Shown in pieces: positions 15,832-24,753 of a stretch of 64,000 nucleotides of DNA; the stretch's first letter is position 1, and the number at the start of each line of letters is the position of its first letter. Under the pieces are notes generated by a model. That model was not told where the DNA came from. It saw only the letters and a list, made by a program, of their open reading frames with translations, and searched no databases. Made by a program: the position numbers and the translations under genes. Origin of the DNA: Nonomuraea roseoviolacea subsp. carminata (GTDB lineage: Bacteria; Actinomycetota; Actinomycetes; Streptosporangiales; Streptosporangiaceae); the NCBI RefSeq assembly GCF_024172185.1, contig NZ_JAMZEC010000001.1, positions 5,538,001-5,602,000 on the forward strand. The letters are read 5' to 3'.

Positions 15832-16593
15832 ATGTCCCGGACGAACTCCTCCGGCCTGCGCCGCGACCTCGAGCTCCTCGACGCGCTCGCGACCCACGGA
15901 GAACTGGGCGTGACACGCGTGGCCCAGCTCGTGGGCCGGGAGAAGACGCAGGTATCCAGGGCGCTGGCGTCACTGGCCGACGAGGGCCTGGTCGAGCGCG
16001 ACCCCGACACGCAGGGCTACCGGCTGGGGTGGCGGCTCTACGCGCTGGCGGCCCGCACCGGTGAGGCGCGCCTGGTCGCCACCGCGGGGCCGTACCTGCG
16101 CAGACTCGTGGGCCAGATCCACGAGACCGCGCACCTGTGCGTGCTGCGCGGTGGTGACGTCCTCACCCTACTCAGCGAATCCCCTGCTCACGCCTTCCGC
16201 GGGGTGGGCTGGGAGGGCGTCAGTGTCGCCGTTCCGGCGACCTCCGCCGGGCGGGTGCTCATCTCGGACTGGGAACCGTCGGTGATCCGCGACTGGTTCC
16301 CCTCGGAACGCCTGGCCACGGCCAGAGCCGTACGGCTGGCGGACACCGACGCGCTGCTGGAGGAGATCGGGCACATCAGGGCCCGGGGTTACGCGACGGT
16401 GGACGAGGAGTTCGAGGTGGGCGTGGTGGGCTGTTCGGCCCCGGTACGGGATTTCCGTGGCCGGATCGTGGCGGCCATCAACGTGGCGGCTCCCAAGGGG
16501 CGTCTCGGTGACAAGCTGGACGCGGCGGGACGGCTCACCGCGAAGGTCGCCGCCGAGCTGACCGCCCGCCTCGCCTGCCCGCCGTCCTCATGA
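15832..16593 (+). CDS. IclR-family transcriptional regulator
   Basis: A 253-residue regulator. The N-terminal winged helix reads LELLDALATHGELGVTRVAQ then KTQVSRALASLADEGLV; the C-terminal ~170 residues are the GAF-like effector domain, ending with the typical VGCSAPVRDFRGRIVAAINV. It is divergent from the quaternary-amine/Fae operon and is the obvious local regulator. ATG 15832 follows AGGAGAGG; in-frame ATG 15814 is possible but lacks a site. Confidence 0.9.
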   Translation: MSRTNSSGLRRDLELLDALATHGELGVTRVAQLVGREKTQVSRALASLADEGLVERDPDTQGYRLGWRLYALAARTGEARLVATAGPYLRRLVGQIHETAHLCVLRGGDVLTLLSESPAHAFRGVGWEGVSVAVPATSAGRVLISDWEPSVIRDWFPSERLATARAVRLADTDALLEEIGHIRARGYATVDEEFEVGVVGCSAPVRDFRGRIVAAINVAAPKGRLGDKLDAAGRLTAKVAAELTARLACPPSS

Positions 16594-16780
16594 CGCGCGC
16601 CGCCGGGCGCGGCCGCGATGGCGCACCACCCGCGCGCGCTCCCCGGCGGGCAGCGGCGGGCCGTCCGGGTCGTGGGCGGTAACTCCTACAACGATGGCTG
16701 ACCACAACGTCTCGAGGCACCCGCCGCCGGCGGGCCCGCTCCTGCTCGCGCTCGCGCATCGCCGCTGCCGCCCGGGGCGA

Positions 16781-16805
16781 GAGCCCTGGCACCGCGAGCC
16801 CTGGC
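16781..16805. repeat. 25-bp repeat, partner of 3464-3488
   Basis: Same two-half structure as the copy at 3464, with one substitution (ACCGC for ACCGT in the spacer). Both copies are in sequence without an intact gene. Confidence 0.6.
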
Positions 16806-16806
16806 G

Positions 16807-16855
16807 GACGGGACGGGCGCCGCTTCCGCACCGTGGAAGCCGCGCCCGTCCCGTC
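16807..16855. terminator. 21-bp-stem hairpin between convergent genes
   Basis: Arms at 16807-16827 and 16835-16855 pair over 21 positions with one mismatch and a 7-nt loop. It has no T-tract, as is usual for actinomycete terminators. Placed between convergent genes, it could end transcription from both sides. Confidence 0.65.
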
Positions 16856-17030
16856 ACCGGTCCGCTCCTTTCTCGGCTGTACGCCCGAACCGAACGCCCG
16901 AAGACACGACCCCGGGGGACCGCCGCCTCGCCCGAGAGGTCGCCGGGCCCCATTGGCGGGATCGTCTTCGCGTGGAGATACGGCCACGATCGCGTCCCGG
17001 CTCAATCCAGGAGAAATTTCCCGAGAAACC

Positions 17031-17747
17031 TCACTCCGGCGGGGCCGGGAGGCGCTCCAAGCGGTTGCGCACCCCCTCGAAGTGCGCTTGGACCGCGGCC
17101 GTGGCCGCCGCCCGGTCGCCGGCCGTGACCGCCGTCAGGATGTCGCGGTGCCGCCTGGCCACGTCCTCGGGCGTCTCGTCGGGTGTGCCGAGCTGGTCGC
17201 GGAGCTGGTGGTAGACGTCCCAGAACGCGCCGAGGAGCTGGCTGACCAGCGGGTTGCCGAGCGGCCGGTAGAGCAGGTCGTGGAAGAGCCGGTCGGTCTC
17301 CGGCGGGACCTCGCCGACCTCGGCCTCGGCCTCCATGCGTGCCATCACCTCGGTCACTGGCCCGAGGTCGGCCGCCGCGCCGAGGTCGATGAGGCGCAGC
17401 ACCAGACCGCTCTCCAGCACCTCGCGGATGTCGGTCAGGTGGCCGAGGTGGTTGCGCCCGTCCTGGAGCGTGATGCGGCTGTGGAAGGCCAGCTCGTCCA
17501 CCAGCCCGGCCAGCGACATGCGCCCGACGAACATGCCGAAGCCGTGACGGATCTCCACGATGCCCACGGCCTGGAGCGCCTTCAGCGCCTCCCGTACGGA
17601 GTTGCGGCTGATGGCCAGCTCCTCCATCAGCTCCGACTCGGTCGGCAGCGGGTCGCCCGCGACCAGCCCACGCCTGAGAATCAGGTCCTTGACGCCCTCC
17701 TGGGCCTCCACGGCCCGGCTGAGCCGGGAGCGCGGGACAGTCGTCAT
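17031..17747 (-). CDS. FadR-subfamily GntR regulator
   Basis: A 238-residue regulator. The GntR winged helix reads LPTESELMEELAISRNSVRE then ALKALQAVGIVEIRHGFGMF; the C-terminal FCD domain is helical, with candidate metal ligands in the FHDLLYRPLGN region and H-x-x-ILTAV. FCD regulators commonly respond to organic or sugar acids. It is divergent from the Dpp-type ABC/aldolase operon, which it probably represses until substrate is present. Confidence 0.9.
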   Translation of the reverse strand: MTTVPRSRLSRAVEAQEGVKDLILRRGLVAGDPLPTESELMEELAISRNSVREALKALQAVGIVEIRHGFGMFVGRMSLAGLVDELAFHSRITLQDGRNHLGHLTDIREVLESGLVLRLIDLGAAADLGPVTEVMARMEAEAEVGEVPPETDRLFHDLLYRPLGNPLVSQLLGAFWDVYHQLRDQLGTPDETPEDVARRHRDILTAVTAGDRAAATAAVQAHFEGVRNRLERLPAPPE

Positions 17748-17797
17748 GAAAAATCCCTCTCTGGTAGGCGCTTAGGTAACATTCCGGAAATCTCCTG

Positions 17798-17861
17798 TTG
17801 ACCTCAAGCGGCTCCCGCCTCTAGCGTCCACGTTACCCACAACATAGGACATGGGATGTCC
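17798..17861 (+). promoter_or_regulatory. Promoter and GGACAT-N3-ATGTCC operator of the ABC/aldolase operon
   Basis: TTGACC (17798-17803) and TAGCGT (17822-17827), 18 bp apart, form a plausible housekeeping promoter. About 20 bp downstream lies the perfect dyad GGACATGGGATGTCC (17847-17861). Its size and symmetry fit a FadR-type dimer, and its position downstream of the start point fits repression. Confidence 0.6.
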
Positions 17862-17926
17862 CACGTTCTACCCATCGAGCCGCATCCAGCAAAGTGCGCG
17901 CTCACCTGTACCTCCAGGAGGCATCC

Positions 17927-19534
17927 GTGAGCCCTGACCTCAGCCGCCGCGACTTCCTGCGTTACAGCGGGGCAACGGGGGCCGCGGCGTTCGTCGCGGC
18001 CACCCTCTCCGCCTGTTCGGGAGGCCCGGCCTCCACCGGCTCGGTCGGGGCGGGCTCGAACAAGGATCTCATCACCGCCGTCATCGGGTACGGCAACGAC
18101 CAGAGCTGGGACCCCACCCAGACCGCCTCCGCCTTCGCCATGGCCGGCATCACCCACATCTACGAGGGCCTGCTCGACACCGACCCGATCACCCGCGAGC
18201 CGTACCCGGCGCTGGCGACCGCGCTGCCGTCCGACCTGAACGCGACGAGCTGGAAGTTCACCCTGCGCGACGGCGCCAAGTGGCACGACGGGCAGCCCGT
18301 CACCGCCGACGACGTCGTCTTCACCTACCAGCGCGTCCTCGACCCCGAGGCCAACGTCCTCGTCGGCAACTTCTTCCGCTCCTGGCTCCAGGAGGTCAAG
18401 AAGATCGACGACAGGACCGTCGAGCTGGTCTTCAAGTTCGCCTTCCCCGACGCCGCCCCCCGGCTCACCATCGCCAAGATCATGCCCAAGCACGTCTTCG
18501 GCCAGCCCGGTGCCTGGGACGCGGCCAAGGGCGGCAAGGCCGTCGGCTCCGGCCCGTACAAGATGACCGCGCACAACCCCAAGTCCAACACCACCTTCGA
18601 GGCGTTCGACGGCTACAACGGCCCCCGCCCGGCCGCCGCCAAGAAGATGAACTGGCTGAGCATCGTCGACGCCTCCGCCCGCGTCGCCAAGATCTCCGGC
18701 GCCTCCGCCGAGGCGCAGATCGCCGACAACATCCCGTACGCCAACGTGGACCAGCTCAAGCAGCAGGGCCGCACGGTCGAGGGCGGCGCCGGCATGAACC
18801 ACCTGTTCCTCATGTTCAACACCGGCGCCAAGCCGTTCGACGACGTCCGCGTCCGCCAGGCGCTGCACTACGCCATCGACAAGAAGAAGCTCATCGACGT
18901 GGCGCTCAAGGGCCACGGCACCGCCTCCAGCTCGTTCCTCAACGAGGGCCACCCCGACCACAAGCGGGCCGCGGTCGTCTACGACTACGACCCCGACAAG
19001 GCCAAGGCGCTGCTCAAGGAGGCCGGCGTCGCCAACCTGACGATCAACCTCATGTCGGTGAACGTGAGCTGGCTCGTGGACTGCCTGCCCACCATCGCCG
19101 CCTCCTGGGAGGCCATCGGCGTCAAGACCACGCTGGAGCCGCAGGACACCGCCGCCCTGTTCGCCAAGATGGACCAGTTCCAGGACTACCAGGTGGTCGC
19201 CGCCGCCTCGAACCCCAACCAGTTCGGCATGGACGCCGACCTGATCATGCGCTACAACTACGTCTCCGGCGGCCTGTGGATGAAGTACAGCCACTTCGAG
19301 GGCAGCAAGGCGGCCAAGGCGCTGTTCCCCCTGATGGACGAGGCCACCAAGGAGCCCGACAAGGCGAAGAAGAGCGAGCTGCTGCACAAGTACCTCGACC
19401 TGATCGCCGAGCAGGCCGTCGTCTACCCGGTCGTCCACACCGAGCTGATGACCGCCTGGGACCCCAAGAAGCTCACCGGTGTGCGCGCCCAGCCGTACCC
19501 GGGGATCAACCTCCTCCAGACCAAGCGCGTCTGA
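17927..19534 (+). CDS. Dpp-type ABC substrate-binding lipoprotein (SBP_bac_5)
   Basis: A 535-residue binding protein for peptides, nickel or similar solutes. The N-terminus carries a Tat motif (SRRDFLRYSG) and a lipobox ending at Cys30 (ATLSAC). Family signatures include AKWHDGQPVTADDVVFTYQR and the C-terminal YPVVHTELMTAWDPKKLTGV. GTG 17927 is chosen for its AGGAGG site 5 nt upstream; a longer GTG-started form would place the Tat signal too far in. First gene of the operon. Confidence 0.9.
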   Translation: MSPDLSRRDFLRYSGATGAAAFVAATLSACSGGPASTGSVGAGSNKDLITAVIGYGNDQSWDPTQTASAFAMAGITHIYEGLLDTDPITREPYPALATALPSDLNATSWKFTLRDGAKWHDGQPVTADDVVFTYQRVLDPEANVLVGNFFRSWLQEVKKIDDRTVELVFKFAFPDAAPRLTIAKIMPKHVFGQPGAWDAAKGGKAVGSGPYKMTAHNPKSNTTFEAFDGYNGPRPAAAKKMNWLSIVDASARVAKISGASAEAQIADNIPYANVDQLKQQGRTVEGGAGMNHLFLMFNTGAKPFDDVRVRQALHYAIDKKKLIDVALKGHGTASSSFLNEGHPDHKRAAVVYDYDPDKAKALLKEAGVANLTINLMSVNVSWLVDCLPTIAASWEAIGVKTTLEPQDTAALFAKMDQFQDYQVVAAASNPNQFGMDADLIMRYNYVSGGLWMKYSHFEGSKAAKALFPLMDEATKEPDKAKKSELLHKYLDLIAEQAVVYPVVHTELMTAWDPKKLTGVRAQPYPGINLLQTKRV

Positions 19535-19540
19535 GCCGCC

Positions 19541-20500
19541 ATGGTCCTCATCGCCCGCCTGCTCGCCCGGCGCGTCCTCATCCTGGTGCCCCTGGTGCTG
19601 GGGGTCGTCGCGTTCGTGTTCATCGTGATGCGCTTCTCCAACAACAAGCCGGAGTACGCGTACTTCCAGGGCGCGAACCCGACCCCCGAGCAGATCCACC
19701 AGTTCCAGCTCGAGAACGGCCTGCTCGACCCGCTGCCGCTGCGCTACCTGCGCTTCGTCGCCGACCTGGCGCGCGGCGACATGGGCACCAGCGTGCTCAC
19801 CCGCAAGCCGGTCATCGAGTCGGTGACGACGGCGCTGCCGCTGACGCTCCAGCTCACGTTCCTCGGCCTGGCCGTGGCCGTCGTGCTGGGGCTGGTCTTC
19901 GGCGTGACCGGCGCGCTGTTCCGCGACCGCTGGCCGGACCAGGTCATCCGCGTCGTGTCGCTGGTGGGCGTCGCGGCGCCGGCGTTCTGGCTGGCGCTGC
20001 TGCTGATCCAGTGGCTGGCGGTCGGCGAGGGCCTGTTCCCGACCGGCGGCTACATCAACCCCGCCGACTCCTTCACCGGCTGGCTGCGCTCGATGACGCT
20101 GCCCGCCCTGTCGCTGTCGCTGCCGGTCGCCGCCCAGCTCACCCGCGTCATCCGCACCTCCATGGTCGAGGAGCTGGACCGCGACTACGTGCGCACGGCC
20201 ATCGGCAGCGGCCTGCCGCCCGTCGTCGTGGTCGGCCGCAACGTGCTGCGCAACGCGCTCATCAACCCGCTGACCGTGCTCGGCCTGCGCATCGGCTACC
20301 TCATCGGCGGCACCGTCGTCATCGAGCAGATCTACGGCCTGCCCGGCATGGGCCAGCTCATGATCAACGCGGTGCGCGACGGCGACCCGGCCGTGGTGCA
20401 GGGCGTCGTGCTGACGATCGCGGTCGGCTTCATGGTCGTCAACCTCGCCGTCGACATCCTCTACCTGCTCGTCAACCCCCGCCTGAGGAGCGCCGCATGA
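19541..20500 (+). CDS. DppB-type ABC permease
   Basis: A 319-residue permease with an N-terminal helix (LILVPLVLGVVAFVFIVM), a periplasmic loop and five further helices. The EAA region reads YVRTAIGSGLPPVVVVGRNV and the end carries the DppB-type EQIYGLPGMGQLMINAV. It forms the channel with the permease half of the next, fused protein. It begins 6 bp after the binding-protein stop and ends in an ATGA overlap. Confidence 0.92.
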   Translation: MVLIARLLARRVLILVPLVLGVVAFVFIVMRFSNNKPEYAYFQGANPTPEQIHQFQLENGLLDPLPLRYLRFVADLARGDMGTSVLTRKPVIESVTTALPLTLQLTFLGLAVAVVLGLVFGVTGALFRDRWPDQVIRVVSLVGVAAPAFWLALLLIQWLAVGEGLFPTGGYINPADSFTGWLRSMTLPALSLSLPVAAQLTRVIRTSMVEELDRDYVRTAIGSGLPPVVVVGRNVLRNALINPLTVLGLRIGYLIGGTVVIEQIYGLPGMGQLMINAVRDGDPAVVQGVVLTIAVGFMVVNLAVDILYLLVNPRLRSAA

Positions 20501-22449
20501 GACGTGCCCTGGGGGAGCGCCTGTCCAGGCCCGGCATCGGCTTCCGCCGGCTGCGCCCGCTGTCGTGGGCGGCCGTCGCCGTCATCGCGCTCGTCGTGCT
20601 CGCCGCCCTGTTCGCGCCCTGGATCGCGCCCCACTCCCCGTACGTCCAGGAGGCCGCCGGCGGCGGCCCGTCCGCCGCGCACTGGATGGGCCTCGACAGC
20701 GCCAACCGCGACATCCTGTCCCGGCTGCTGTACGGGGCGCGCTGGTCGCTGATCATCGGCCTCGGCGCGACCGGCCTCGCGCTGGTCGCCGGCGCGCTCG
20801 TCGGCGCCGTCGCGGCCACCTCCCGCCGGGCCGTGGACGAGACGCTCATGCGGGTGCTCGACGTCATCATGGCCTTCCCGGGCATCGCGCTGGCCGCCGT
20901 GCTGGTCGCCGTGTTCGGCGGCAGCATCCCCGTGCTGGTCATGGCCATCGCGTTCCTCTACATGCCGTCCGTGGCCCGCGTCGTGCGGGCCAACGTGCTC
21001 GCCCAGTACGGCGAGGACTACGTCGCGGCCGAGCGCGTCATCGGCGCCCGCACCCCGCACATCCTGCTGCGGCACGTGGCGGTCAACTGCGCGGCGCCCG
21101 TGCTGGTGTTCTGCACCGTCATGGTGGCCGACGCGATCGTGCTGGAGGCGTCGCTGTCGTTCATCGGCGCCGGCGTCCGCCCGCCGAACCCGTCGTGGGG
21201 CAGCGTCATCGCCGACGGCAAGAACCTCGTGCTGCTCGGCGGCTGGTGGGCCACGGTCTTCCCCGGCCTGCTCATCCTCGTCACCGTGCTGGCCCTGAAC
21301 ATCCTGTCCGAGGGCGTCTCCGACGCCTGGGCCGCCCCCGCCGCCACGCGGGCGGCGCCCGTCGCCGACGACCCCGTCGAGCGCGCCGAGCCCGGCTCCG
21401 GCGAGCCCGTCGAGCTGCCCGGCCTGGCCGAGGCCGCCCGCCGCCTCGCCGAGCGGGCCCGCCCGCTGCCCTCCGGCCCGCCCATCCTGTCGGTGGAACG
21501 GCTGCGCATCGGCTTCACCGAGGGCGTGGACATCGTGGACGGCATCGCCTTCGACGTACGGCCCGGCGAGGTGCTCGGCCTGGTCGGCGAGTCGGGATGC
21601 GGCAAGTCGCTGACCGCCCTGACCATCATGGGCCTGCAGCCCCGCGAGGCCCGCGTCAGCGGCCACGTCCGCTTCGACCAGAAGGAACTGCTCGCCCTGC
21701 CGCGCAAGGCCCGCCGCCGGCTGCTCGGCCACGACATGGCGATGATCTACCAGGACGCCCTGTCGTCCCTGAACCCCGCCATGACCATCAAGGCCCAGCT
21801 CCGGCAGGTCACCCGCCGCGGCGGCCGGCGCACCCCCGCCGAGCTGCTGGAGCTGGTCGGCCTCGACGCCGGCCGTACCCTGTCGGCCTACCCCCACGAG
21901 CTGTCCGGCGGGCAGCGGCAGCGGGTGCTCATCGCGATGGCGCTGTCGCGCGAGCCGAAGCTGATCGTCGCCGACGAGCCCACCACCGCGCTCGACGTGA
22001 CCGTGCAGGCCCAGGTCATCGAGCTGCTGCTGCGGCTGCGCGAGGAGCTGGGGTTCGCGCTGATCCTCGTCTCCCACGACCTCGCGCTCGTCGCCGACGT
22101 CACCGACCGGGTCGTCGTCATGTACGGCGGGCAGATCGTCGAGACCGGCGCCACGCCCGCCCTCGTCGGCGCGCCCGCCCACCACTACGCCCGCGGGCTG
22201 CTCGGCTCCGTGCTGTCGCTGGAGTCGGGCGCCGAGCGGCTCACCCAGATCCGCGGCGTCGTCCCGCCGCCCTCGGGCTTCCCCGCCGGATGCCGCTTCG
22301 CCGACCGGTGCCCGATGGCCGGCGCCAGGTGCTGGACCGACGCGCCGCCGCTGGAGGGCGACGCGCACCGGCACGCGTACGCCTGCCACCATCCGGCGAC
22401 CGGACAGCCGGCCGACCTGGAGACCGCGGGGAGTGACCAGCGTGCTTGA
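20497..22449 (+). CDS. Fused DppC permease-DppD ATPase
   Basis: A 650-residue chain joining two usually separate subunits. Residues ~1-285 are a DppC permease with the EAA loop YVAAERVIGARTPHILLRHV; ~286-327 are a Pro/Glu-rich linker; ~328-650 are an OppD-type ATPase with Walker A GESGCGKS (~364), signature LSGGQRQR (~468) and Walker B LIVADEP (~488). The Cys-containing tail CRFADRCPMAGARC is typical of oligopeptide ATPases. ATG 20497 is coupled to dppB by ATGA and preceded by TGAGGAG. Such fusions are known in actinomycetes; here the fusion is unambiguous because one frame runs through. Confidence 0.92.
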   Translation: MRRALGERLSRPGIGFRRLRPLSWAAVAVIALVVLAALFAPWIAPHSPYVQEAAGGGPSAAHWMGLDSANRDILSRLLYGARWSLIIGLGATGLALVAGALVGAVAATSRRAVDETLMRVLDVIMAFPGIALAAVLVAVFGGSIPVLVMAIAFLYMPSVARVVRANVLAQYGEDYVAAERVIGARTPHILLRHVAVNCAAPVLVFCTVMVADAIVLEASLSFIGAGVRPPNPSWGSVIADGKNLVLLGGWWATVFPGLLILVTVLALNILSEGVSDAWAAPAATRAAPVADDPVERAEPGSGEPVELPGLAEAARRLAERARPLPSGPPILSVERLRIGFTEGVDIVDGIAFDVRPGEVLGLVGESGCGKSLTALTIMGLQPREARVSGHVRFDQKELLALPRKARRRLLGHDMAMIYQDALSSLNPAMTIKAQLRQVTRRGGRRTPAELLELVGLDAGRTLSAYPHELSGGQRQRVLIAMALSREPKLIVADEPTTALDVTVQAQVIELLLRLREELGFALILVSHDLALVADVTDRVVVMYGGQIVETGATPALVGAPAHHYARGLLGSVLSLESGAERLTQIRGVVPPPSGFPAGCRFADRCPMAGARCWTDAPPLEGDAHRHAYACHHPATGQPADLETAGSDQRA

Positions 22450-23434
22450 GCTCAACGACGTCCACGTCGTCCACAAGGCGCGCACCGGCGGGCTGTTCTC
22501 CCGCGACCGCGTCCACGCCCTGACCGGCGCGAGCCTGACCGTCGCCCCCGGCGAGACCGTGGGCGTGGTGGGGGAGTCCGGCTGCGGCAAGTCCACCCTG
22601 GCCCGGGTCCTCGTCGGGCTGCAACGGCCCACGTCCGGCACCGTGTCCCTGAACGGCCGCGACCTGTGGGCCATGAGCGACGCCGAGCGCCGCGCCGCCG
22701 TCGGGACCGGCGTCGGCATGGTGTTCCAGGACCCGTCCACGGCGCTCAACCGGCGGCTGCCCGTCCGGCAGGTCCTGCGCGACCCGCTCGACGTCCACCG
22801 GCGCGGCACCCCCGCCGAGCGCGACGCCCGCGTCCGCGAACTCCTCGGCCTCGTCGGGCTGCCCGCCTCCGTCGCCGACGCCCTGCCCGGCCGGCTGTCC
22901 GGCGGCCAGCGCCAGCGCGTCGCCGTCGCCCGGGCCCTCGCGCTGGAGCCCGCCCTGCTCGTCGCCGACGAGCCGACCAGCGCCCTCGACGTCTCCGTCC
23001 GGGCCCAGATCCTCAACCTGCTGCTCGACCTCAAGGACCGGCTCGGCCTGGCCATGGTGTTCGTCTCCCACGACATCCAGACGGTCAGGCGCATGAGCGA
23101 CCGGGTGGTCAGCATGTACCTGGGACGGATCGTGGAGCAGGCGCCGGCCCGGGCCGTGCCCCGCGGCGCCCGCCACCCGTACACCCGGGCCCTGTTCTCC
23201 GCGACGCCCGGCCTGATCTCGCCCATCACGCCGATCCCGCTGACCGGAGCCGTGCCCTCGGCCACCCGGCCGCCGAGCGGGTGCCCGTTCCGTACCCGCT
23301 GCTGGCGCGCGGACGACACGTGCGCGGCGGCCTGGCCCGAGGCCACCCCCGACGGCGACGACCACCTCTTCCACTGCCACCACCCGGTGGCGGCGGGAGC
23401 GACCGACCTCGACCTGATCCAGGAGCGCTCGTGA
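22442..23434 (+). CDS. DppF/OppF-type ABC ATPase
   Basis: The second ATPase of the importer, 330 residues. Walker A GESGCGKSTLARVLVG, signature LSGGQRQRVAVARAL, Walker B LLVADEPTSALD and the C-terminal GCPFRTRCWRADDTC motif are present. GTG 22442 follows GGGGAG by 8 nt; in-frame GTG 22433 sits on that site. It overlaps the fused permease-ATPase gene. Confidence 0.9.
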   Translation: MLELNDVHVVHKARTGGLFSRDRVHALTGASLTVAPGETVGVVGESGCGKSTLARVLVGLQRPTSGTVSLNGRDLWAMSDAERRAAVGTGVGMVFQDPSTALNRRLPVRQVLRDPLDVHRRGTPAERDARVRELLGLVGLPASVADALPGRLSGGQRQRVAVARALALEPALLVADEPTSALDVSVRAQILNLLLDLKDRLGLAMVFVSHDIQTVRRMSDRVVSMYLGRIVEQAPARAVPRGARHPYTRALFSATPGLISPITPIPLTGAVPSATRPPSGCPFRTRCWRADDTCAAAWPEATPDGDDHLFHCHHPVAAGATDLDLIQERS

Positions 23435-24390
23435 CGATGCCCGACCCCGCCGGACCCGCCTCGACCCCCGCCGCCGGCGGGCCGAGCGCCCTGACGGGGG
23501 TGATCCCGCCGGTGTGCACCCCGATGACCCCCGACCACGAGGTGGACACCCGCTCCCTCACCCGGCTCGTCGACCACCTGCTGGCCGGAGGCGTGGACGC
23601 GCTGTTCGTGCTCGGCTCGTCGTCCGAGGTGGCCTACCTGCCCGACGCCCACCGGCGCGCGGTGCTGGACACCGTCGTGGGGCACGTGGCCGGGCAGGTG
23701 CCGGTGCTCGCCGGGGTCATCGACATGACCACGCCCCGGGTCCTCGACCACGCCCGGACCGCGCTGGACGCGGGCGTGTCGGGGCTGGTCGCCACGGCGC
23801 CCTTCTACACGCGTACGCACCCGGAGGAGATCCGCACCCACTTCCGGCTCATCGCCGCGCGGACCGGCCTGCCGCTGTACGCCTACGACCTGCCGGTGTC
23901 GGTCCACACCAAGCTCCCGGCCGCGCTGCTGCTGGAGCTGGCCGCCGAGGGCGTGCTGGCCGGGGTCAAGGACTCCAGCGGCGACGACGGCGGCCTGCGC
24001 GAGGTCATCCTGGGCCGGGTCCCCGGCTTCAGCGTGCTGACCGGGTCGGAGGTGACGGTCGACTCGGCCCTGTGGATGGGCGCGGACGGGGTCGTACCGG
24101 GCCTGGGCAACGTGGACCCCCACGGCTACGTCCGGCTGGCCGCCTGCGCGGGCCGCGGCGAGTGGGAGGCGGCGCGGCAGGAACAGGAGCGACTGGTACG
24201 GCTCTTCGAGATCGTCCGGGTGGGGGGCGCGCGCATGGGCGGCAGCTCGTCGGGGCTGGGCGCCTTCAAGGCGGCGCTGTACCTCCGGGGGATCATCGAC
24301 TGCCCGGTGACGGCGCCCCCGCAGGTGCCGCTGAACGACGACGAGATCGCTAGCGTGGGCAAGCACCTGGCGGCGGCCGGACTGCTCTGA
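23431..24390 (+). CDS. DHDPS/NAL-family lyase or synthase
   Basis: A 319-residue class I aldolase-fold enzyme. The Schiff-base lysine is in GVKDSSGD, the partner tyrosine in LYAYDLPVS, and the carboxylate-binding loop reads GSSSE where DapA has GTTGE. That difference argues against housekeeping dihydrodipicolinate synthase and for a catabolic lyase or synthase (N-acetylneuraminate lyase, keto-deoxy sugar acid or hydroxyproline-type enzyme). GTGA overlap with the ATPase ties it to the importer, so it probably acts on the imported solute or its product. Confidence 0.85.
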   Translation: MTMPDPAGPASTPAAGGPSALTGVIPPVCTPMTPDHEVDTRSLTRLVDHLLAGGVDALFVLGSSSEVAYLPDAHRRAVLDTVVGHVAGQVPVLAGVIDMTTPRVLDHARTALDAGVSGLVATAPFYTRTHPEEIRTHFRLIAARTGLPLYAYDLPVSVHTKLPAALLLELAAEGVLAGVKDSSGDDGGLREVILGRVPGFSVLTGSEVTVDSALWMGADGVVPGLGNVDPHGYVRLAACAGRGEWEAARQEQERLVRLFEIVRVGGARMGGSSSGLGAFKAALYLRGIIDCPVTAPPQVPLNDDEIASVGKHLAAAGLL

Positions 24391-24753
24391 CCGCATTCCC
24401 GAAGGTCGCAGGCTTCAAAAGCAAGGTCCTCCCCAGGGCGCGCTTCGCGCGACGGGGCTCGGGCTGTGACAGTGGGGGAGCCGAGCTCCCCCACACCCCC
24501 TGGCCGGGGGCCTCCGGCCCCCGGACCCCCGAGCGCCGGCCACTTCGACGGCGGACGGCGGGTCGCTGACGGCGTCACTGAACCCGAGAGTCGGCTGGGG
24601 AACGGCAGAGTAAGGGGGCAAGCGGGAGCTGAAGCTTTCAGAGAGCCGGCCCGACTGAGCACACCGAGAGCCGGGCGGCGCTGACCGGATCGTTCCGCAG
24701 CCTGACCGGTTCACGCCTTCAGTCCTGGCCCCGCACCGCTCCACCCTTGAGGG
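24391..24753. other. Non-coding gap after the ABC/aldolase operon
   Basis: 363 bp. The first half holds two tandem GC hairpins; the second half has no recognisable gene or promoter. No tRNA-like folding seen. Confidence 0.6.
24472..24524 (+). terminator. Tandem GC hairpins
   Basis: GTGGGGGAGC pairs perfectly with GCTCCCCCAC around a CGA loop (24472-24494). CCGGGGGCC pairs with GGCCCCCGG around TCC (24504-24524). They lie 80-130 bp downstream of the aldolase stop, suiting a double terminator. Confidence 0.65.

Larger units (their letters stand above)
16594..17030. other. Non-coding gap between convergent genes
   Basis: 437 bp between the convergent IclR and FadR-type genes. It contains the second copy of the 25-bp repeat and a long hairpin directly after it. 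Short frames starting at 16694 lack a ribosome site and give Arg/Pro-rich nonsense. Nothing else is recognised. Confidence 0.6.

Noticed and set aside
16694..17128. Possible gene in the 16.6-17.0 kb gap
   Set aside because: No ribosome site, low-complexity Arg/Pro translation, passes through a hairpin and into the antisense of the FadR-type gene.
18280..20496. Long open frame upstream of and continuous with the fused permease-ATPase, giving an apparent 1389-residue protein
   Set aside because: This stretch is Arg/Pro/Gly-rich nonsense out of frame with clear binding-protein and DppB genes; the real start is ATG 20497 with TGAGGAG and an ATGA overlap.
23431..24390. Housekeeping dihydrodipicolinate synthase (dapA)
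   Set aside because: GSSSE replaces GTTGE, and the gene is coupled to an importer with a FadR regulator rather than to lysine genes.
20461..24396. 1311-codon open frame on the minus strand opposite the ABC operon
   Set aside because: No domain, ribosome site or protein-like composition; it is the mirror of high-GC codon bias in the plus-strand ABC genes.
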